From NCBI RefSeq assembly GCF_011684115.1, contig NZ_JAADJV010000002.1, positions 61,209 through 125,208 on the forward strand: DNA of 64,000 nt. The letters are read 5' to 3'. Source of the DNA: Rahnella aceris (lineage in GTDB: Bacteria; Pseudomonadota; Gammaproteobacteria; Enterobacterales; Enterobacteriaceae). Below the pieces are notes generated by a model. It was not told where the DNA came from, did not search any database, and worked only from the letters and a program-made list of their open reading frames with translations. The stretch's first letter is position 1, and each line of letters starts with the position of its first letter. Positions 36,970 to 47,109 of this stretch are shown here, piece after piece. The translations under genes were made by a program, and so were the position numbers.

Positions 36970-39681
36970 TTAACTCGCTTTGCGCCAGCGGCGGGTCAGC
37001 ACTTTTTCTATTTCAACAATCACAAACAGCGCCACACCGATCATCAGGCCGATGATCCAATAGATGAACGGCAGCGGACGCGTACCGAACAGCGTGTTCA
37101 TCAGCGGCACATAGATAATGATCGCCTGCAACGTAAACAGCACCAGGGTGACAATCCAGATGCCTTTATTGTGCAGCAGACCGCGGCTGAGCGAGAAGTT
37201 ATCCGAATCGCGGCAGTTGATCATGTACACCCACTGCGCGGTAACCAGCGTCTGCAACAGCACGGTGCGGATGAATTCCGGCTCATAACCGCGCGGCTGC
37301 AGCCAGGCTTCCAGCATGAAGGCGCTGATGGAAATCAGCAGCCCGACAAAGGCCACGCGCCAGATGGCGTATTTATCCATGACGTGTGCGCTGACGTTAC
37401 GCGGCGGACGGCGCATCACGCGGCTTTCAGCCTTCTCAAATGCCAGCCCGAAGGACAACGTGGCGGAAGTTGCCATGTTCATCCAGAGGATTTGCACGGG
37501 TGTTAACGGCAGCAGATTGCCCATCAGAATGGCGATAATGATCAGCAGCCCCTGCGCCAGGTTGGTCGGCATAATAAACAGGATGGTTTTTTTCAGGTTG
37601 TCGTAAACCCGCCGCCCTTCCCTGACCGCGTTGGCGATGGTGGCAAAGTTGTCGTCCACCAGGATCATGTCGGCAGATTCTTTGGTTACTTCCGTACCCT
37701 TAATCCCCATCGCAATGCCGACGTTGGCCTGTTTCAGCGCCGGTGCATCATTCACGCCGTCGCCGGTCATGCCGACAATTTCTCCGGTATCCTGCAACGC
37801 TTTGACCAGACGCAGTTTATGTTCCGGACTGGTGCGGGCGAAAATATCAAACTGCTTCGCCGCCGTTCTCAGTTGCGCATCATCCATATGCTCCAGCTCA
37901 TAGCCGGTGATGGAATTCTCGCTGTTACCGATACCGAGCATTTTACCGATCGCCATCGCGGTTTCCTGATGGTCACCGGTGATCATCTTGACGCGGATCC
38001 CCGCCTGCTGGCATTCGCCAATCGCCACAATCGCTTCCGGCCGCGGCGGATCCATCATGCCGGCAATGCCGATCAGCACCATGCCGTGACTGAGTTCCGG
38101 ATGATCGAGTGCAGCAACCGGCTGATCAACAGGCTTCCAGGCCGCGGCCACCATGCGCAGCCCTTCGCTGGCATATTGCGTGATCGCCGATTCCCAATAG
38201 GCGTGATCCAGCGGCACCGCCCCTTCCGGCGTCTGCTGGAACTGACACAGTTTGAGCAGCACGTCCGGTGCGCCGGTCAGCATAATCTGCGACTGGCCGT
38301 TTTTCTCACCGGCCACCGCCATATATTTATAGAGAGAATCGAACGGGATTTTACTGCTGAGGTTAAACGGCAATTCTGGCAAATGTGCCTTGGCTGCCAG
38401 TACTTTCAGCGCCCCTTCCGTCGGGCCGCCGGTAATGCCCCAGTGCCCCTGCGCATCCTGCGACAGTGTACTGTCGTTACAGATATCTACCGTTCGCAGG
38501 AACTGGGTCAGCAAAGGCGAAGAATCTGCAGGCAGCGGCGACGCCGAACCGGCAATGGAAAAGCTGCCCATCGGCTCGTAACTGTTGCCTTCTACCGTCC
38601 AGACATTATCCGCCAGAATCACTGCCTTGACGGTCATTTCGTTCATGGTCAGCGTGCCGGTTTTATCAGAGCAAATCACTGACATCGCACCCAGTGTTTC
38701 CACCGTGGGCAGCTTGCGGATAATGGCTTTGGAACGCGCCATCGCCTGTACGCCGAGCGAAAGAATAATCGAAATGATCGCCGGTAACCCTTCCGGCACC
38801 GCCGCCACCGCCAGGCTGATCACTGACAGCAACAGCTCGGCAAACGGAATGTCGCGCAGCAGATAACCAAAAATCAGCAATGCCACCATCATGAACAGAA
38901 TGATGACAAAAATGGATTTCCCCAGTTTATCTATCTGCACCAATAGCGGCGTTTTGTTGTCTTCAATGGAGGACAACATTTCATTGATATGGCCGAGTTC
39001 GGTCTGGCCGCCGGTGGCAAATACCACGCCGCTGGCGGTGCCGGAACTGACGGTGGTCCCTGAAAACGCGAGATTTTTACGGTCGCCGATGGATTTCTCA
39101 CCTTCCAGCGCCCCGGTCTTTTTCGAAACCACGGTCGATTCACCGGTCAGAATGGCTTCTTCGACACGTAAGTTATGCACGTCAATCAGACGTAAATCGG
39201 CAGGGATTTTGTCACCGGGGCGCAGCAGAACAATATCTCCCGGCACGATTTCATCGGTACCGACGGTGACCTGTTGTCCGCCGCGTAATACCAGCGCTTC
39301 ACTGGAAAGCATATTCTGAATGCTTTTCAATGATTTCTCAGCATTATTTTCCTGGATGAAACCAATTAAAGCATTAATAACCGCCACACCTAATATTACC
39401 AGTGTATCAACCCAGTGCCCCATAATGGCCGTGACGACAGCGGCCGCTAATAATATATAGATAAGAATATCTTTAAAGTGCGAGATAAACTTAATAAACA
39501 GAGATTTACCTTCTTTTTGCGGCAGGACGTTAGGACCGTAATGGTGGAGTTTATTTTTCGCGTCTTCGGGTGAGAGCCCGTCAGGCCCGGACTGTAGCCC
39601 GGTAAGGCTTTCTTCTACGCTTTGCTGATACCACAGTGTTTCTGTTGTTTTATTCACGGAATATGGCGCTGGATTATTCAT
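36970..39681 (-). CDS. P2-type cation-transporting ATPase (PacL/SERCA-like)
   Basis: A 903-residue P-type ATPase. It has the N-terminal cation ATPase domain, actuator TGES (AILTGEST), M4 motif VPEGLP, phosphorylation site CSDKTGTLT (Asp near residue 340), hinge [12 protein letters not shown] and a C-terminal 4-helix domain. PEGLP in M4 places it among P2 (Ca2+/Na+/K+-type) pumps, but the M6 site reads NMATSAT where calcium pumps have N-x-x-T-D, so the ion is uncertain. It is a single gene with a strong RBS (AAGGAGT) and its own terminators. It is divergent from the RND operon; the 290-nt gap between them holds both promoters but no clear motif. Confidence 0.9.
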   Translation of the reverse strand: MNNPAPYSVNKTTETLWYQQSVEESLTGLQSGPDGLSPEDAKNKLHHYGPNVLPQKEGKSLFIKFISHFKDILIYILLAAAVVTAIMGHWVDTLVILGVAVINALIGFIQENNAEKSLKSIQNMLSSEALVLRGGQQVTVGTDEIVPGDIVLLRPGDKIPADLRLIDVHNLRVEEAILTGESTVVSKKTGALEGEKSIGDRKNLAFSGTTVSSGTASGVVFATGGQTELGHINEMLSSIEDNKTPLLVQIDKLGKSIFVIILFMMVALLIFGYLLRDIPFAELLLSVISLAVAAVPEGLPAIISIILSLGVQAMARSKAIIRKLPTVETLGAMSVICSDKTGTLTMNEMTVKAVILADNVWTVEGNSYEPMGSFSIAGSASPLPADSSPLLTQFLRTVDICNDSTLSQDAQGHWGITGGPTEGALKVLAAKAHLPELPFNLSSKIPFDSLYKYMAVAGEKNGQSQIMLTGAPDVLLKLCQFQQTPEGAVPLDHAYWESAITQYASEGLRMVAAAWKPVDQPVAALDHPELSHGMVLIGIAGMMDPPRPEAIVAIGECQQAGIRVKMITGDHQETAMAIGKMLGIGNSENSITGYELEHMDDAQLRTAAKQFDIFARTSPEHKLRLVKALQDTGEIVGMTGDGVNDAPALKQANVGIAMGIKGTEVTKESADMILVDDNFATIANAVREGRRVYDNLKKTILFIMPTNLAQGLLIIIAILMGNLLPLTPVQILWMNMATSATLSFGLAFEKAESRVMRRPPRNVSAHVMDKYAIWRVAFVGLLISISAFMLEAWLQPRGYEPEFIRTVLLQTLVTAQWVYMINCRDSDNFSLSRGLLHNKGIWIVTLVLFTLQAIIIYVPLMNTLFGTRPLPFIYWIIGLMIGVALFVIVEIEKVLTRRWRKAS

Positions 39682-39971
39682 GATGCCTGACTCCTTGATC
39701 CCTGAAAGGGTTCATGAATGATGCGGGTAATGCAAGAATTGTGATGTTAATTTCTGGCAAGATACGTAAAGCTGTATAAACTATAATATACCGTGTTAAA
39801 TAGTGTTAATTCCCGGCTTTGAAAAAACAATTAGATTAACAAAAACAACAGATAACCTGAGTCTCAATAAGAATAGGTCAGAGATATAATATATTGGCAC
39901 AGCACATTAAATGTCCTTATATATTCTGTCTTAATTTATTATTTCGTGTGTTGTTTATGAGGGGAAGTATT

Positions 39972-41057
39972 ATGGACATTCGTTTCTCTCCCGCTCTGCT
40001 CATCCTATTTCTGATAAGCGCCTGTGACCAGAAAGCCCCGGATACACCCTCCCCGCCCCGACAGGTTAAAATTGCGACGGCAGAAGCCGCCAGCCCGCTC
40101 AGCACCCGCGTTTTTCCGGCGCGCATTTTAGCCGGTGATAACACCGACATTGCTTTCAAACGTGCAGGCCAGTTGCAAACGCTGGACGTCCGCGAAGGCG
40201 AAGCGGTAAAACAAGGACAAATTCTCGCCCGGCTGACCAACAACGATGCCCGTCAGCGCCTTAACGATCGTCAGAGCGCCGCCACGCTGGCGCAGCGCCA
40301 GTTTGAACGTTATCAGACGCTGGCACGGCGCAACGTGGTGTCGCAGGCCGAACTCGAGGTGCATAAAGCCAGCCGGGATTCCGCCGCTGCCGCACTGAAA
40401 ATTGCGCAGGAAGAACTTAACGATCTGAACCTCACTGCGCCGTTCAGCGGCGTCATTGCGCGGCTGTCTGTGCGCAATCATCAGGTTGTTGCCGCCGGTC
40501 AGCCGGTGGCAACCATAAGCCGTTCCGACGTGCTGGATGTGGTGTTCAGCGTGCCGGAAAATCTGTTTACCAGCCTGGACGTACGCAATGTCGATTACCG
40601 CCCGCGGGTGCGTATCAACAACCTTCCCGACCGGGAATTCACCGCAACCTATAAAGAACACACCGCCAGCAGCGAAGCCAATACGCTGACCTGGCAGGTG
40701 ACGCTGGTCATGCCGCGTCCGGAAAACTTCCCGGCGGTGGCCGGATTAAGCGGCACCGTCACGGTGAATCCGGCCAATCTCGCCACGGCAACGCCGGTCA
40801 GTACGCTGGTTATCCCGGTCGAAGCCGTTTTTAATCCGGACAGCAGCCAGCGTAATGACGCGCACGTCTGGGTGGTGGCCGGTGAAGGCGATACCCTGCA
40901 TGTCGAAGACCGTAAAGTCACCGTCGGTGAGCTGACGTCTCAGGGCATTGAAATCACCGCCGGACTGCAAAAAGGCGACAGAGTGGTGGCGGCGGGCGTC
41001 GGGGAATTACACCCTCAGCAGCCGGTTCGCATCTGGACCAGAGAGCGGGGTCTGTGA
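39972..41057 (+). CDS. RND efflux periplasmic adaptor lipoprotein
   Basis: 361 residues of the HlyD/AcrA membrane-fusion family. The start at 39972 is chosen because GAGGGG precedes it and it yields a lipoprotein signal with lipobox ISAC; the frame is open to 39894. Then follow the lipoyl half-motif (TDIAFKRAGQLQTLDVREGEAVKQGQILARL), a helical hairpin (~95-140), the second lipoyl half (APFSGVIARLSVRNHQVV), a beta barrel and a membrane-proximal domain. It pairs with the RND pump whose ATG overlaps its stop (TGATG). No outer-membrane channel gene is present, so a shared TolC is expected. Confidence 0.92.
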   Translation: MDIRFSPALLILFLISACDQKAPDTPSPPRQVKIATAEAASPLSTRVFPARILAGDNTDIAFKRAGQLQTLDVREGEAVKQGQILARLTNNDARQRLNDRQSAATLAQRQFERYQTLARRNVVSQAELEVHKASRDSAAAALKIAQEELNDLNLTAPFSGVIARLSVRNHQVVAAGQPVATISRSDVLDVVFSVPENLFTSLDVRNVDYRPRVRINNLPDREFTATYKEHTASSEANTLTWQVTLVMPRPENFPAVAGLSGTVTVNPANLATATPVSTLVIPVEAVFNPDSSQRNDAHVWVVAGEGDTLHVEDRKVTVGELTSQGIEITAGLQKGDRVVAAGVGELHPQQPVRIWTRERGL

Positions 41058-44000
41058 TGGGAATTAACGAAAGCTTCATTAATAATCCGACGCGCATCTG
41101 GCTGGTGATCCTGCTGCTCGGCGTGGGCGGGCTGATTGCGCTGTTCAATATCGGGCGGCTGGAAGACCCGGCGTTTACCATTAAAACCGCGGTGGTTGCC
41201 GTGCAATATCCCGGCGCGTCATCCCAGCAGGTTGAGGAAGAAGTCACGCTGCCGCTGGAAAATGCCCTGCAACGCCTGCCTTACGTCGATAATATTTCCT
41301 CGATTTCTGCCGTCGGCTTATCGCAAATCACCGTCAATATCGATTCCCGTTATCACTCCTCCGAACTGCCGCAAATCTGGGATGAACTGCGCCGCCGCGT
41401 CAACGACGCCACGTTGCAGTTTCCGCCCGGTGTCAGCCCGCCGTTTGTGAACGATGATTTCGGTGATGTATACGGCTATTTTTTCTCGATTTATGGCGAC
41501 AACTTTAGCAACCCGGAACTGCGTAAATATGCCGAACAACTGCGCCGTGAACTGGTGCTGGTGCCCGGCGTGGGTAAAGTCGCGATTGGCGGCATCCTTC
41601 CTGAACAGGTCAACATTGAGATTTCACGGGCAAAAATGGCTGCTTATGGCGTCACGTTGCCGCGCCTTGCCGACGTGCTGAATCGCCAGAATATGGTGTC
41701 AGATGCGGGCAGCATGACGGTCGGCAGCGAGTCGATCCGTTTGCATCCGACCGGTGGCTTTGAAAATATTGACGAGCTGAATAATGTGCTGATCAGCCCC
41801 GCCGGTTCGACGCACAGCATTTATCTGCGTGATATCGCCACCATCTCGCAGGGGATCACCGATCATCCGGGCAATATTTATCACGCCAATGGCCGTAATG
41901 CGCTGACCATTGGTGTCTCTTATATTCCCGGCGTGAATGTCATGAACATTGGCCGGGCGATAGAAGCCAGAATGCATCAGCTTGAAGCCGATAAACCGGC
42001 CGGGATCCAGCTGAAAGTGTTTTACGATCAGGCCGCCGAAGTGAAGAAATCTGTCGACGGCTTTATCATTAACTTCCTGATGGCGCTGGCAATTGTGGTC
42101 GGCGTGTTGCTGATTTTCATGGGATTACGCAGCGGGATTATTATTGCCGTGTCGCTGGCGTTGAACGTGCTCGGCACGCTGCTGATCATGTATTTGTCCA
42201 GCATCGAACTGCAGCGCATTTCGCTCGGGGCGCTGATTATCGCGCTCAGTATGCTGGTGGATAACGCGATTGTGGTGGTGGAAGGCGTGCTGATTTCGCG
42301 CCAGCAGGGTAACCCGCTGATGAACGCCATCTCGCAAATCATTAAGCGTTCCGCGCTGCCACTGCTCGGCGCGACGGTGATTGCCATTCTGGCGTTTGCG
42401 CCCATCGGGCTGTCACAAGATTCGACCGGTGAATACTGTAAATCGCTGTTCCAGGTGCTGCTGATTTCGCTGATGCTCAGTTGGGTGACCGCGCTGACGC
42501 TGACGCCGGTCCTGGTGAAATGGGCCTTCGCCAATATGAAAGTGGCGGATAAAAAACCGGACGAACAGATTGACCCTTACGGTGGCAGGATATTTCGCGT
42601 CTACCGGCGGATGCTTTCCGCACTGCTTGCACACCAGGCCCTCACGCTCAGCGTGCTGGCTGCGCTGCTGGTGGCTTCGGTATGGGGTTTCGGTTCCGTG
42701 CGGCAGAACTTTTTCCCTTCCTCTAATACACCGATTTTCTTCGTCGATTTGTGGCTGCCCTACGGCACAGACATTAATTACACTGCGCGCATCGCCGGTG
42801 AAATCGAAAAAGATATTAACAAGCAGGAAGGCGTGGAAAACACTGTCACCACCGTCGGTCAGGGCGGGATGCGTTTTATCCTCACCTACAACGGCCAGCG
42901 GCAATATTCCAACTATGCGCAAATTATGGTGCGCATGGATGACCAGCGGAAAATCGCTGCGCTGGCCCACAGCACCGAACAGAACATCCGCAATCATTAT
43001 CCTGAAGTCAACGCCAGCCTGAAACGCATCATGTTCGGGCCGTCCGGTGACAGTGCGATTGAAGTGCGAATCAAAGGTTCCGATCCCGACCAGTTGCGTA
43101 ATATCGCCAGTCAGGTGGATAAGATTATCCTCGATGACGGCGCGGCCGACGGGGTGCGTAACGACTGGCAGGATCGCAGCAAAATGGTTCGCCCGGTATT
43201 TTCGCCGTATCTGGGACGTGAACTCGGCGTGGACAAAGGCGAAACCGACAGCGCATTACAGATGAATTTCAGCGGCAGCACCGTGGGGATTTTCCGCGAT
43301 GGCTCGACGCTGATGCCGATTGTTTTACGCCCGCCATCATCGGAACGACTGGATGTCGATCATATGGCCAATATCATGGTCTGGAGCCAGACGCGTCAGC
43401 AATTTATTCCGCTGAGTAACGTGGTCAGTGATTTTAAAGTTGAATGGGAAGATCCGCTGATCATGCGGCGCGACCGCTCGCGGGTGCTCACCGTACAGAC
43501 CGATCCGGATCCGGCCCGCGGTGAAACCTCCGGCGATATGCTGGCGCGTATTAAACCGCAGGTTGAGGCGCTGAAATTACCGCACGGTTACAGCATCGAA
43601 TGGGGCGGCGACGCGGAAAACTCCGCCGAGGCGCAGCAGGGGCTGTTTACCACCCTGCCGGTTGGTTTACTGATGATGTTTATCATTACCGTCCTGATGT
43701 TCAGCTCGGTTAAAAACGCCATCGCCATCTGGCTGACCGTGCCGCTGGCCCTGATTGGCGTCACCTTTGGCTTCCTGCTGACCGGTATTCCGTTTGGCTT
43801 TATGGCGCTGATCGGCCTGCTCAGCCTGAGCGGGATGTTAATCCGTAACGGCATCGTGCTGGTGGAAGAAATTGGTCAGCAGAAAAAAGAGAAAAACCAG
43901 ACCGACGCGATTATCTACGCGGCCACTTCGCGTCTGCGCCCGATCCTGCTGACGGCGTTTACCACCGTGCTCGGCCTCGCGCCGTTGTTGCTTGATGTCT

Positions 44001-44122
44001 TTTTCCAGAGCATGGCGGTTGTTATCATGTTCGGGCTGGGATTTGCCACCGTGCTGACGCTGCTGGCGCTGCCGGTGATTTACAACTGTTTCCATCGTGA
44101 AGGACAACGACGTACACAATGA
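41057..44122 (+). CDS. RND-family efflux pump permease
   Basis: 1021 residues, the 12-helix AcrB-type layout with two large periplasmic loops (about 35-330 and 560-860). The start ATG overlaps the adaptor stop; a GTG one codon earlier is also possible. The helix-4 proton-relay region reads LVDNAIVVVEG, i.e. Asp-Asn where AcrB has Asp-Asp, a pattern seen in TriC/MexK-like and other non-AcrB RND pumps. It exports hydrophobic or toxic compounds with the adaptor; substrate unknown. Its end overlaps the acyltransferase gene by 4 nt (ATGA), an unusual coupling. Confidence 0.93.
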   Translation: MGINESFINNPTRIWLVILLLGVGGLIALFNIGRLEDPAFTIKTAVVAVQYPGASSQQVEEEVTLPLENALQRLPYVDNISSISAVGLSQITVNIDSRYHSSELPQIWDELRRRVNDATLQFPPGVSPPFVNDDFGDVYGYFFSIYGDNFSNPELRKYAEQLRRELVLVPGVGKVAIGGILPEQVNIEISRAKMAAYGVTLPRLADVLNRQNMVSDAGSMTVGSESIRLHPTGGFENIDELNNVLISPAGSTHSIYLRDIATISQGITDHPGNIYHANGRNALTIGVSYIPGVNVMNIGRAIEARMHQLEADKPAGIQLKVFYDQAAEVKKSVDGFIINFLMALAIVVGVLLIFMGLRSGIIIAVSLALNVLGTLLIMYLSSIELQRISLGALIIALSMLVDNAIVVVEGVLISRQQGNPLMNAISQIIKRSALPLLGATVIAILAFAPIGLSQDSTGEYCKSLFQVLLISLMLSWVTALTLTPVLVKWAFANMKVADKKPDEQIDPYGGRIFRVYRRMLSALLAHQALTLSVLAALLVASVWGFGSVRQNFFPSSNTPIFFVDLWLPYGTDINYTARIAGEIEKDINKQEGVENTVTTVGQGGMRFILTYNGQRQYSNYAQIMVRMDDQRKIAALAHSTEQNIRNHYPEVNASLKRIMFGPSGDSAIEVRIKGSDPDQLRNIASQVDKIILDDGAADGVRNDWQDRSKMVRPVFSPYLGRELGVDKGETDSALQMNFSGSTVGIFRDGSTLMPIVLRPPSSERLDVDHMANIMVWSQTRQQFIPLSNVVSDFKVEWEDPLIMRRDRSRVLTVQTDPDPARGETSGDMLARIKPQVEALKLPHGYSIEWGGDAENSAEAQQGLFTTLPVGLLMMFIITVLMFSSVKNAIAIWLTVPLALIGVTFGFLLTGIPFGFMALIGLLSLSGMLIRNGIVLVEEIGQQKKEKNQTDAIIYAATSRLRPILLTAFTTVLGLAPLLLDVFFQSMAVVIMFGLGFATVLTLLALPVIYNCFHREGQRRTQ

Positions 44123-45084
44123 ACACCACGGGACTGAATATTATTAAAACGCTCGGCTGCCTGACCGCCGTGACCTTTTTCACCGTTTATAACACTTACG
44201 ACAATTACAATTATAACTACGACACTATTCTGGCTTTCCTGACCTTTATTTCCACCATTGCCACACCGCTGTTTTTTGTGGTCACCGGTTATATGGATGC
44301 CGGTTCACAGCACACGGCAGAATGGCAACTGAAGAAAATACGCAGCATCTTAACCCTCTTCATTTTCTGGTTTTCGATTTATTATTTATGGGAGCCTTAC
44401 CAGAAAGGTTATCTGATTCAGCCGTGGTTTATCTTTACGCTGGTGATTATTTACACCTTTCATCCGCTGGTGGAATGGCTGGCTAAAAGACGGGTTATTC
44501 TTGCGGCACTGGTCGCCAGCCTGCTGATTTTTTCCTTTGCGTATGATCTGCTGGCGATCTATTTCACTGACCATAAATCTTTTTCAACCCCCGCGCAGTT
44601 CCGCATCTGGACCTGGGTACTTTATTATCTGACCGGCCAGTTGTTATATGACCCGGTGGTTTCCGCCCTGTACGGTCGCCCGCGGGTGGCGAAAATCGCC
44701 GCCATCGCCATTCCTTTTGTCTATATTTTCACCTGGTATTATGAAAAACACTTCTTCTTTTCCATCTTCAACCTTGAGCGCAACAGCTTTATTCTGACCG
44801 GATCGCAGGTCTATATTCTGGTGGTATTGATCATTATCGCGGCCAATGGCGTGAAACAGGACGCCACGCGGTTGCCGGTCAGTGAAATGGTCAGTTCGCT
44901 GGGGAAAACCATGACCGGCGTTTATATTCTCCACTACACCTTTTTCAATTTATTAATCCAGTGGATCCCGATCAACTCCCTGACCGCCAAACTGTTCGTC
45001 ATCCTGCTGACTTTCCTGCTTTCAGTGTTGTCTTCAATGCTGCTGCTGAAGAATAGCGTGACGAAGAAGCTGATTACGTTTTGA
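44119..45084 (+). CDS. Acyltransferase-3-family membrane protein
   Basis: A 321-residue protein with about 10 hydrophobic helices, a TPLFFVVTGYM loop in helix 2 and a late TGVYILHYTFFNLL segment, the pattern of acyltransferase 3 proteins such as WecH and OafA that move acyl groups to periplasmic or cell-surface sugars. The conserved arginine/histidine pair of the family's first helix is not obvious (KTLGCLTAV), so activity is uncertain. It overlaps the RND pump gene by 4 nt, so it is made with it. What it modifies is unknown. Confidence 0.75.
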   Translation: MNTTGLNIIKTLGCLTAVTFFTVYNTYDNYNYNYDTILAFLTFISTIATPLFFVVTGYMDAGSQHTAEWQLKKIRSILTLFIFWFSIYYLWEPYQKGYLIQPWFIFTLVIIYTFHPLVEWLAKRRVILAALVASLLIFSFAYDLLAIYFTDHKSFSTPAQFRIWTWVLYYLTGQLLYDPVVSALYGRPRVAKIAAIAIPFVYIFTWYYEKHFFFSIFNLERNSFILTGSQVYILVVLIIIAANGVKQDATRLPVSEMVSSLGKTMTGVYILHYTFFNLLIQWIPINSLTAKLFVILLTFLLSVLSSMLLLKNSVTKKLITF

Positions 45085-45145
45085 GAAGGCGGTCTGAGGC
45101 AGGGATCAAATATGAGCCCTGCAAATGGAGGGGCCTTATCAAGGA

Positions 45146-45292
45146 AATTAATTATCACGTTTATCTCTGCCAGTGATTTTATCAATCACTTTTGACAGAA
45201 AATAGAGGAACACCAGCCATACTCCGATACTGACAAACTTCATCGGCCAGGGTTCGACAAACATAATGCAAAGTATTGGGCCAAAAATAACT
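45146..45292. repeat. Diverged direct duplication, copy 1
   Basis: About 145 nt here match 45506-45652 at an offset of 360 nt with roughly ten differences, covering the 3' two-thirds of the two 84-codon genes. It records a tandem gene duplication followed by divergence of the 5' parts. Confidence 0.85.
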
Positions 45293-45402
45293 AACGGGGC
45301 AAATGCAAAGCCAAACGAATGATAGACTATAAAAGCCACCATGTTTTTTACTTTGATAATCAGAAAATTAATAAATTCCAATAAGCGGCTATTGGTTGAC
45401 AT
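45148..45402 (-). CDS. Small membrane protein, second paralogue (possible immunity)
   Basis: 84 residues with two predicted helices (about 17-42 and 52-70) and a basic C-terminus (DKITGRDKRDN). The last ~40 residues are nearly identical to the neighbouring 84-residue protein, while the first ~38 differ strongly. It is the third gene of a leftward set that starts with a 218-residue protein at 46408. The RBS (GAGGCG) is good. I do not recognise the family; the duplication and membrane location suggest an immunity protein. Confidence 0.7.
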   Translation of the reverse strand: MSTNSRLLEFINFLIIKVKNMVAFIVYHSFGFAFAPLVIFGPILCIMFVEPWPMKFVSIGVWLVFLYFLSKVIDKITGRDKRDN

Positions 45403-45507
45403 TTATTTTACGCCTCATTGTTTCCCTGAATGCATGATCCCTACATATGACCTTGATAGATATAATGCCAATGGGAATAGGAACCGCCATATCATGTCCT
45501 TATCAAG

Positions 45508-45762
45508 TTAATTATCACGTTTATCTCTGCCAGTGATTTTATCAATCGCCTTAGACAGAAAATAGAGAAACACCAGCCATACTCCGATGCTGACAAACTT
45601 CACCGGCCAGGGTTCGATAAACATAATGCAAAGTATTGAGCCAATAACGATCAGTGGGCCAATAAGTGCTTCGAGACTATGACTTATTGTGAAGGTAATT
45701 ATCTTATAAGCGATGTAGAGCAGGGACCGGATAAATTGTATAAATGGGTTATTATGCGGCAT
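45508..45762 (-). CDS. Small membrane protein, first paralogue (possible immunity)
   Basis: 84 residues, two predicted helices, C-terminus near-identical to the next gene (IEPWPVKFVSIGVWLVFLYFLSK then basic tail). Its ATG lies 11 nt inside the end of the 218-residue protein gene, with its GAGGGGG Shine-Dalgarno inside that gene, so the two are translationally coupled. A partner made in step with a possible toxin and placed in the membrane fits an immunity protein to a membrane-active effector; this is inference. Confidence 0.72.
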   Translation of the reverse strand: MPHNNPFIQFIRSLLYIAYKIITFTISHSLEALIGPLIVIGSILCIMFIEPWPVKFVSIGVWLVFLYFLSKAIDKITGRDKRDN

Positions 45763-46408
45763 TGAGTTTCCCCCTCACCGTGTCCATTATCTTTCTGAAT
45801 GCGGATTCCCCCTGTGTCACCCTGACATGTATCGCATCGACAAAGGGTTGTACTGAAGGCTTAAACAAAAAATATAGAAGGTCGTAATCCCTCGGTCTGA
45901 GGAGTTTATAGACTTCAGGATCCTCAGTTTCAAGAGCTTCTGATGTTCGTATTGAACGCTCTGTCATGCCTCCTATTAGCAAAACGCCGGTTAATGCAGA
46001 TATCGGCTGATAGCGAAAACTGGCAGAGATGAAAGAGACTCGTTCTAATACTGAGGCAGTTATCAGCGCAATTATTATGTTGGTTCCCATTCGTCCAATG
46101 AATGAAGTAAAAACCGCCCTGTAAATTTTGTCTTGCTCAGTTTCTGAAACATATTTATTAAACTCGGTAAAAACCAGCTTAACGGCTTCAGAGATATGGT
46201 GATGATTCAGAATATCGTTTCTGATGGCATCCGCCATACGTATTCGCATCGTTTCATGTATGTAACGTGAACCGGTATCAAATATCCCATACACCATGTA
46301 TCCAAAATCAACCGGAACGGTCAGTGCACCGTTTATCAGGCCATATACAGAATCAGGGGAAAGAATAATCCCGGCAATGCGCGTTGCAATATCACCAATG
46401 TCAGCCAT
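45752..46408 (-). CDS. Candidate membrane-active effector (Ssp6-like organisation)
   Basis: 218 residues without a signal peptide. The N-terminal ~100 residues are amphipathic and helical (IIAGIILSPDSVYGLINGAL-type start). A hydrophobic pair follows at about 110-125 (TNIIIALITASVLERV) and 135-150 (ISALTGVLLIGGM), then a charged C-terminal helix region. No family is certain. The size, single hydrophobic hairpin, lack of export signal and coupled small membrane partner resemble the Serratia T6SS pore-forming effector Ssp6 with its immunity Sip6. No T6SS structural gene is in the window. An RBS (AAGGG) precedes ATG. Confidence 0.6.
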   Translation of the reverse strand: MADIGDIATRIAGIILSPDSVYGLINGALTVPVDFGYMVYGIFDTGSRYIHETMRIRMADAIRNDILNHHHISEAVKLVFTEFNKYVSETEQDKIYRAVFTSFIGRMGTNIIIALITASVLERVSFISASFRYQPISALTGVLLIGGMTERSIRTSEALETEDPEVYKLLRPRDYDLLYFLFKPSVQPFVDAIHVRVTQGESAFRKIMDTVRGKLNAA

Positions 46409-46538
46409 GTCATCCCTTAGCCATTAATAATTCCCGCGCAAATTGTAGGGCATTAATAACTCAGCAACCAGACTCTTTATTGTATATATCTGCCGCGCAG
46501 TACCTCCGGGATCACAGATTGATCATTAACACAAAACC

Positions 46539-47087
46539 TTAACTCTGCTCCGATACCAGCACCGCCATGGTGTCCGGTTCCAGCGCGCGAAAGATATGTT
46601 CGACGTCGGCAGGATAGGAAATGTAATCTCCGGCATTCAGTTCCACCGGTGAGTCAACCAGGCCGACGAGGGCGCGTCCCTGGGTGATGATGATGTGCTC
46701 GACCGAGCCCTGCGGATGCGGGCTGGAGATACGGTCAGCGCCCGGTTGCGTGGTCAGCAGATAAATATCCCGGCGCGCAGCGGGCGGACAGGTCGCGAGT
46801 AATACCGCTTTATAATCCGCCAGTTCCGCCACTACCGCCGGACCTTCACCCCGGCGGATCACCTGCATTTTATTCACTTCCGGCTCCATCAGTCGCGCAA
46901 AAGGAATGTTCAGCGCCACACACAGCGCCCACAGGGTTTCCAGACTCGGATTCCCGTTGCCCGCTTCAAGCTGGGAAAGCGTCGATTTGGCGATACCGGC
47001 ACGGCGGGCGACTTCCGCCAGTGACAGGCCAGCCCGCTGGCGTTCACGAACCAGTCCCTTCGAAATAACGCTAATAGGTTGTGACAT
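46539..47087 (-). CDS. XRE-family regulator with C-terminal cupin
   Basis: 182 residues: an N-terminal HTH_3 domain (~8-62; LSLAEVARRAGIAKSTLSQLEAGNGNPS) and a C-terminal cupin (~105-175; SVEHIIITQGRALVGL, LNAGDYISYPADVEHIF). Such proteins sense small ligands, often amino acids or their derivatives. It is divergent from azlCD with 98 nt between starts, in which repeated GAACGA/TCGTTC half-sites occur, so it is probably the autorepressor and azlCD repressor. The RBS is GAGGCGG. Confidence 0.9.
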   Translation of the reverse strand: MSQPISVISKGLVRERQRAGLSLAEVARRAGIAKSTLSQLEAGNGNPSLETLWALCVALNIPFARLMEPEVNKMQVIRRGEGPAVVAELADYKAVLLATCPPAARRDIYLLTTQPGADRISSPHPQGSVEHIIITQGRALVGLVDSPVELNAGDYISYPADVEHIFRALEPDTMAVLVSEQS

Positions 47088-47109
47088 AACCGCCTCATGA
47101 TCAGTATAA

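Noticed and set aside
42413..42997. Long open frame on the minus strand inside the RND pump gene (194 codons), and similar antisense frames elsewhere
   Set aside because: They mirror codon structure of strong genes on the other strand, have no ribosome-binding sites and no recognisable protein features.
45752..46408. Firm assignment of the 218-residue protein as Ssp6
   Set aside because: Resemblance is in size, topology and gene organisation only; a sequence search would be decisive and was not possible.
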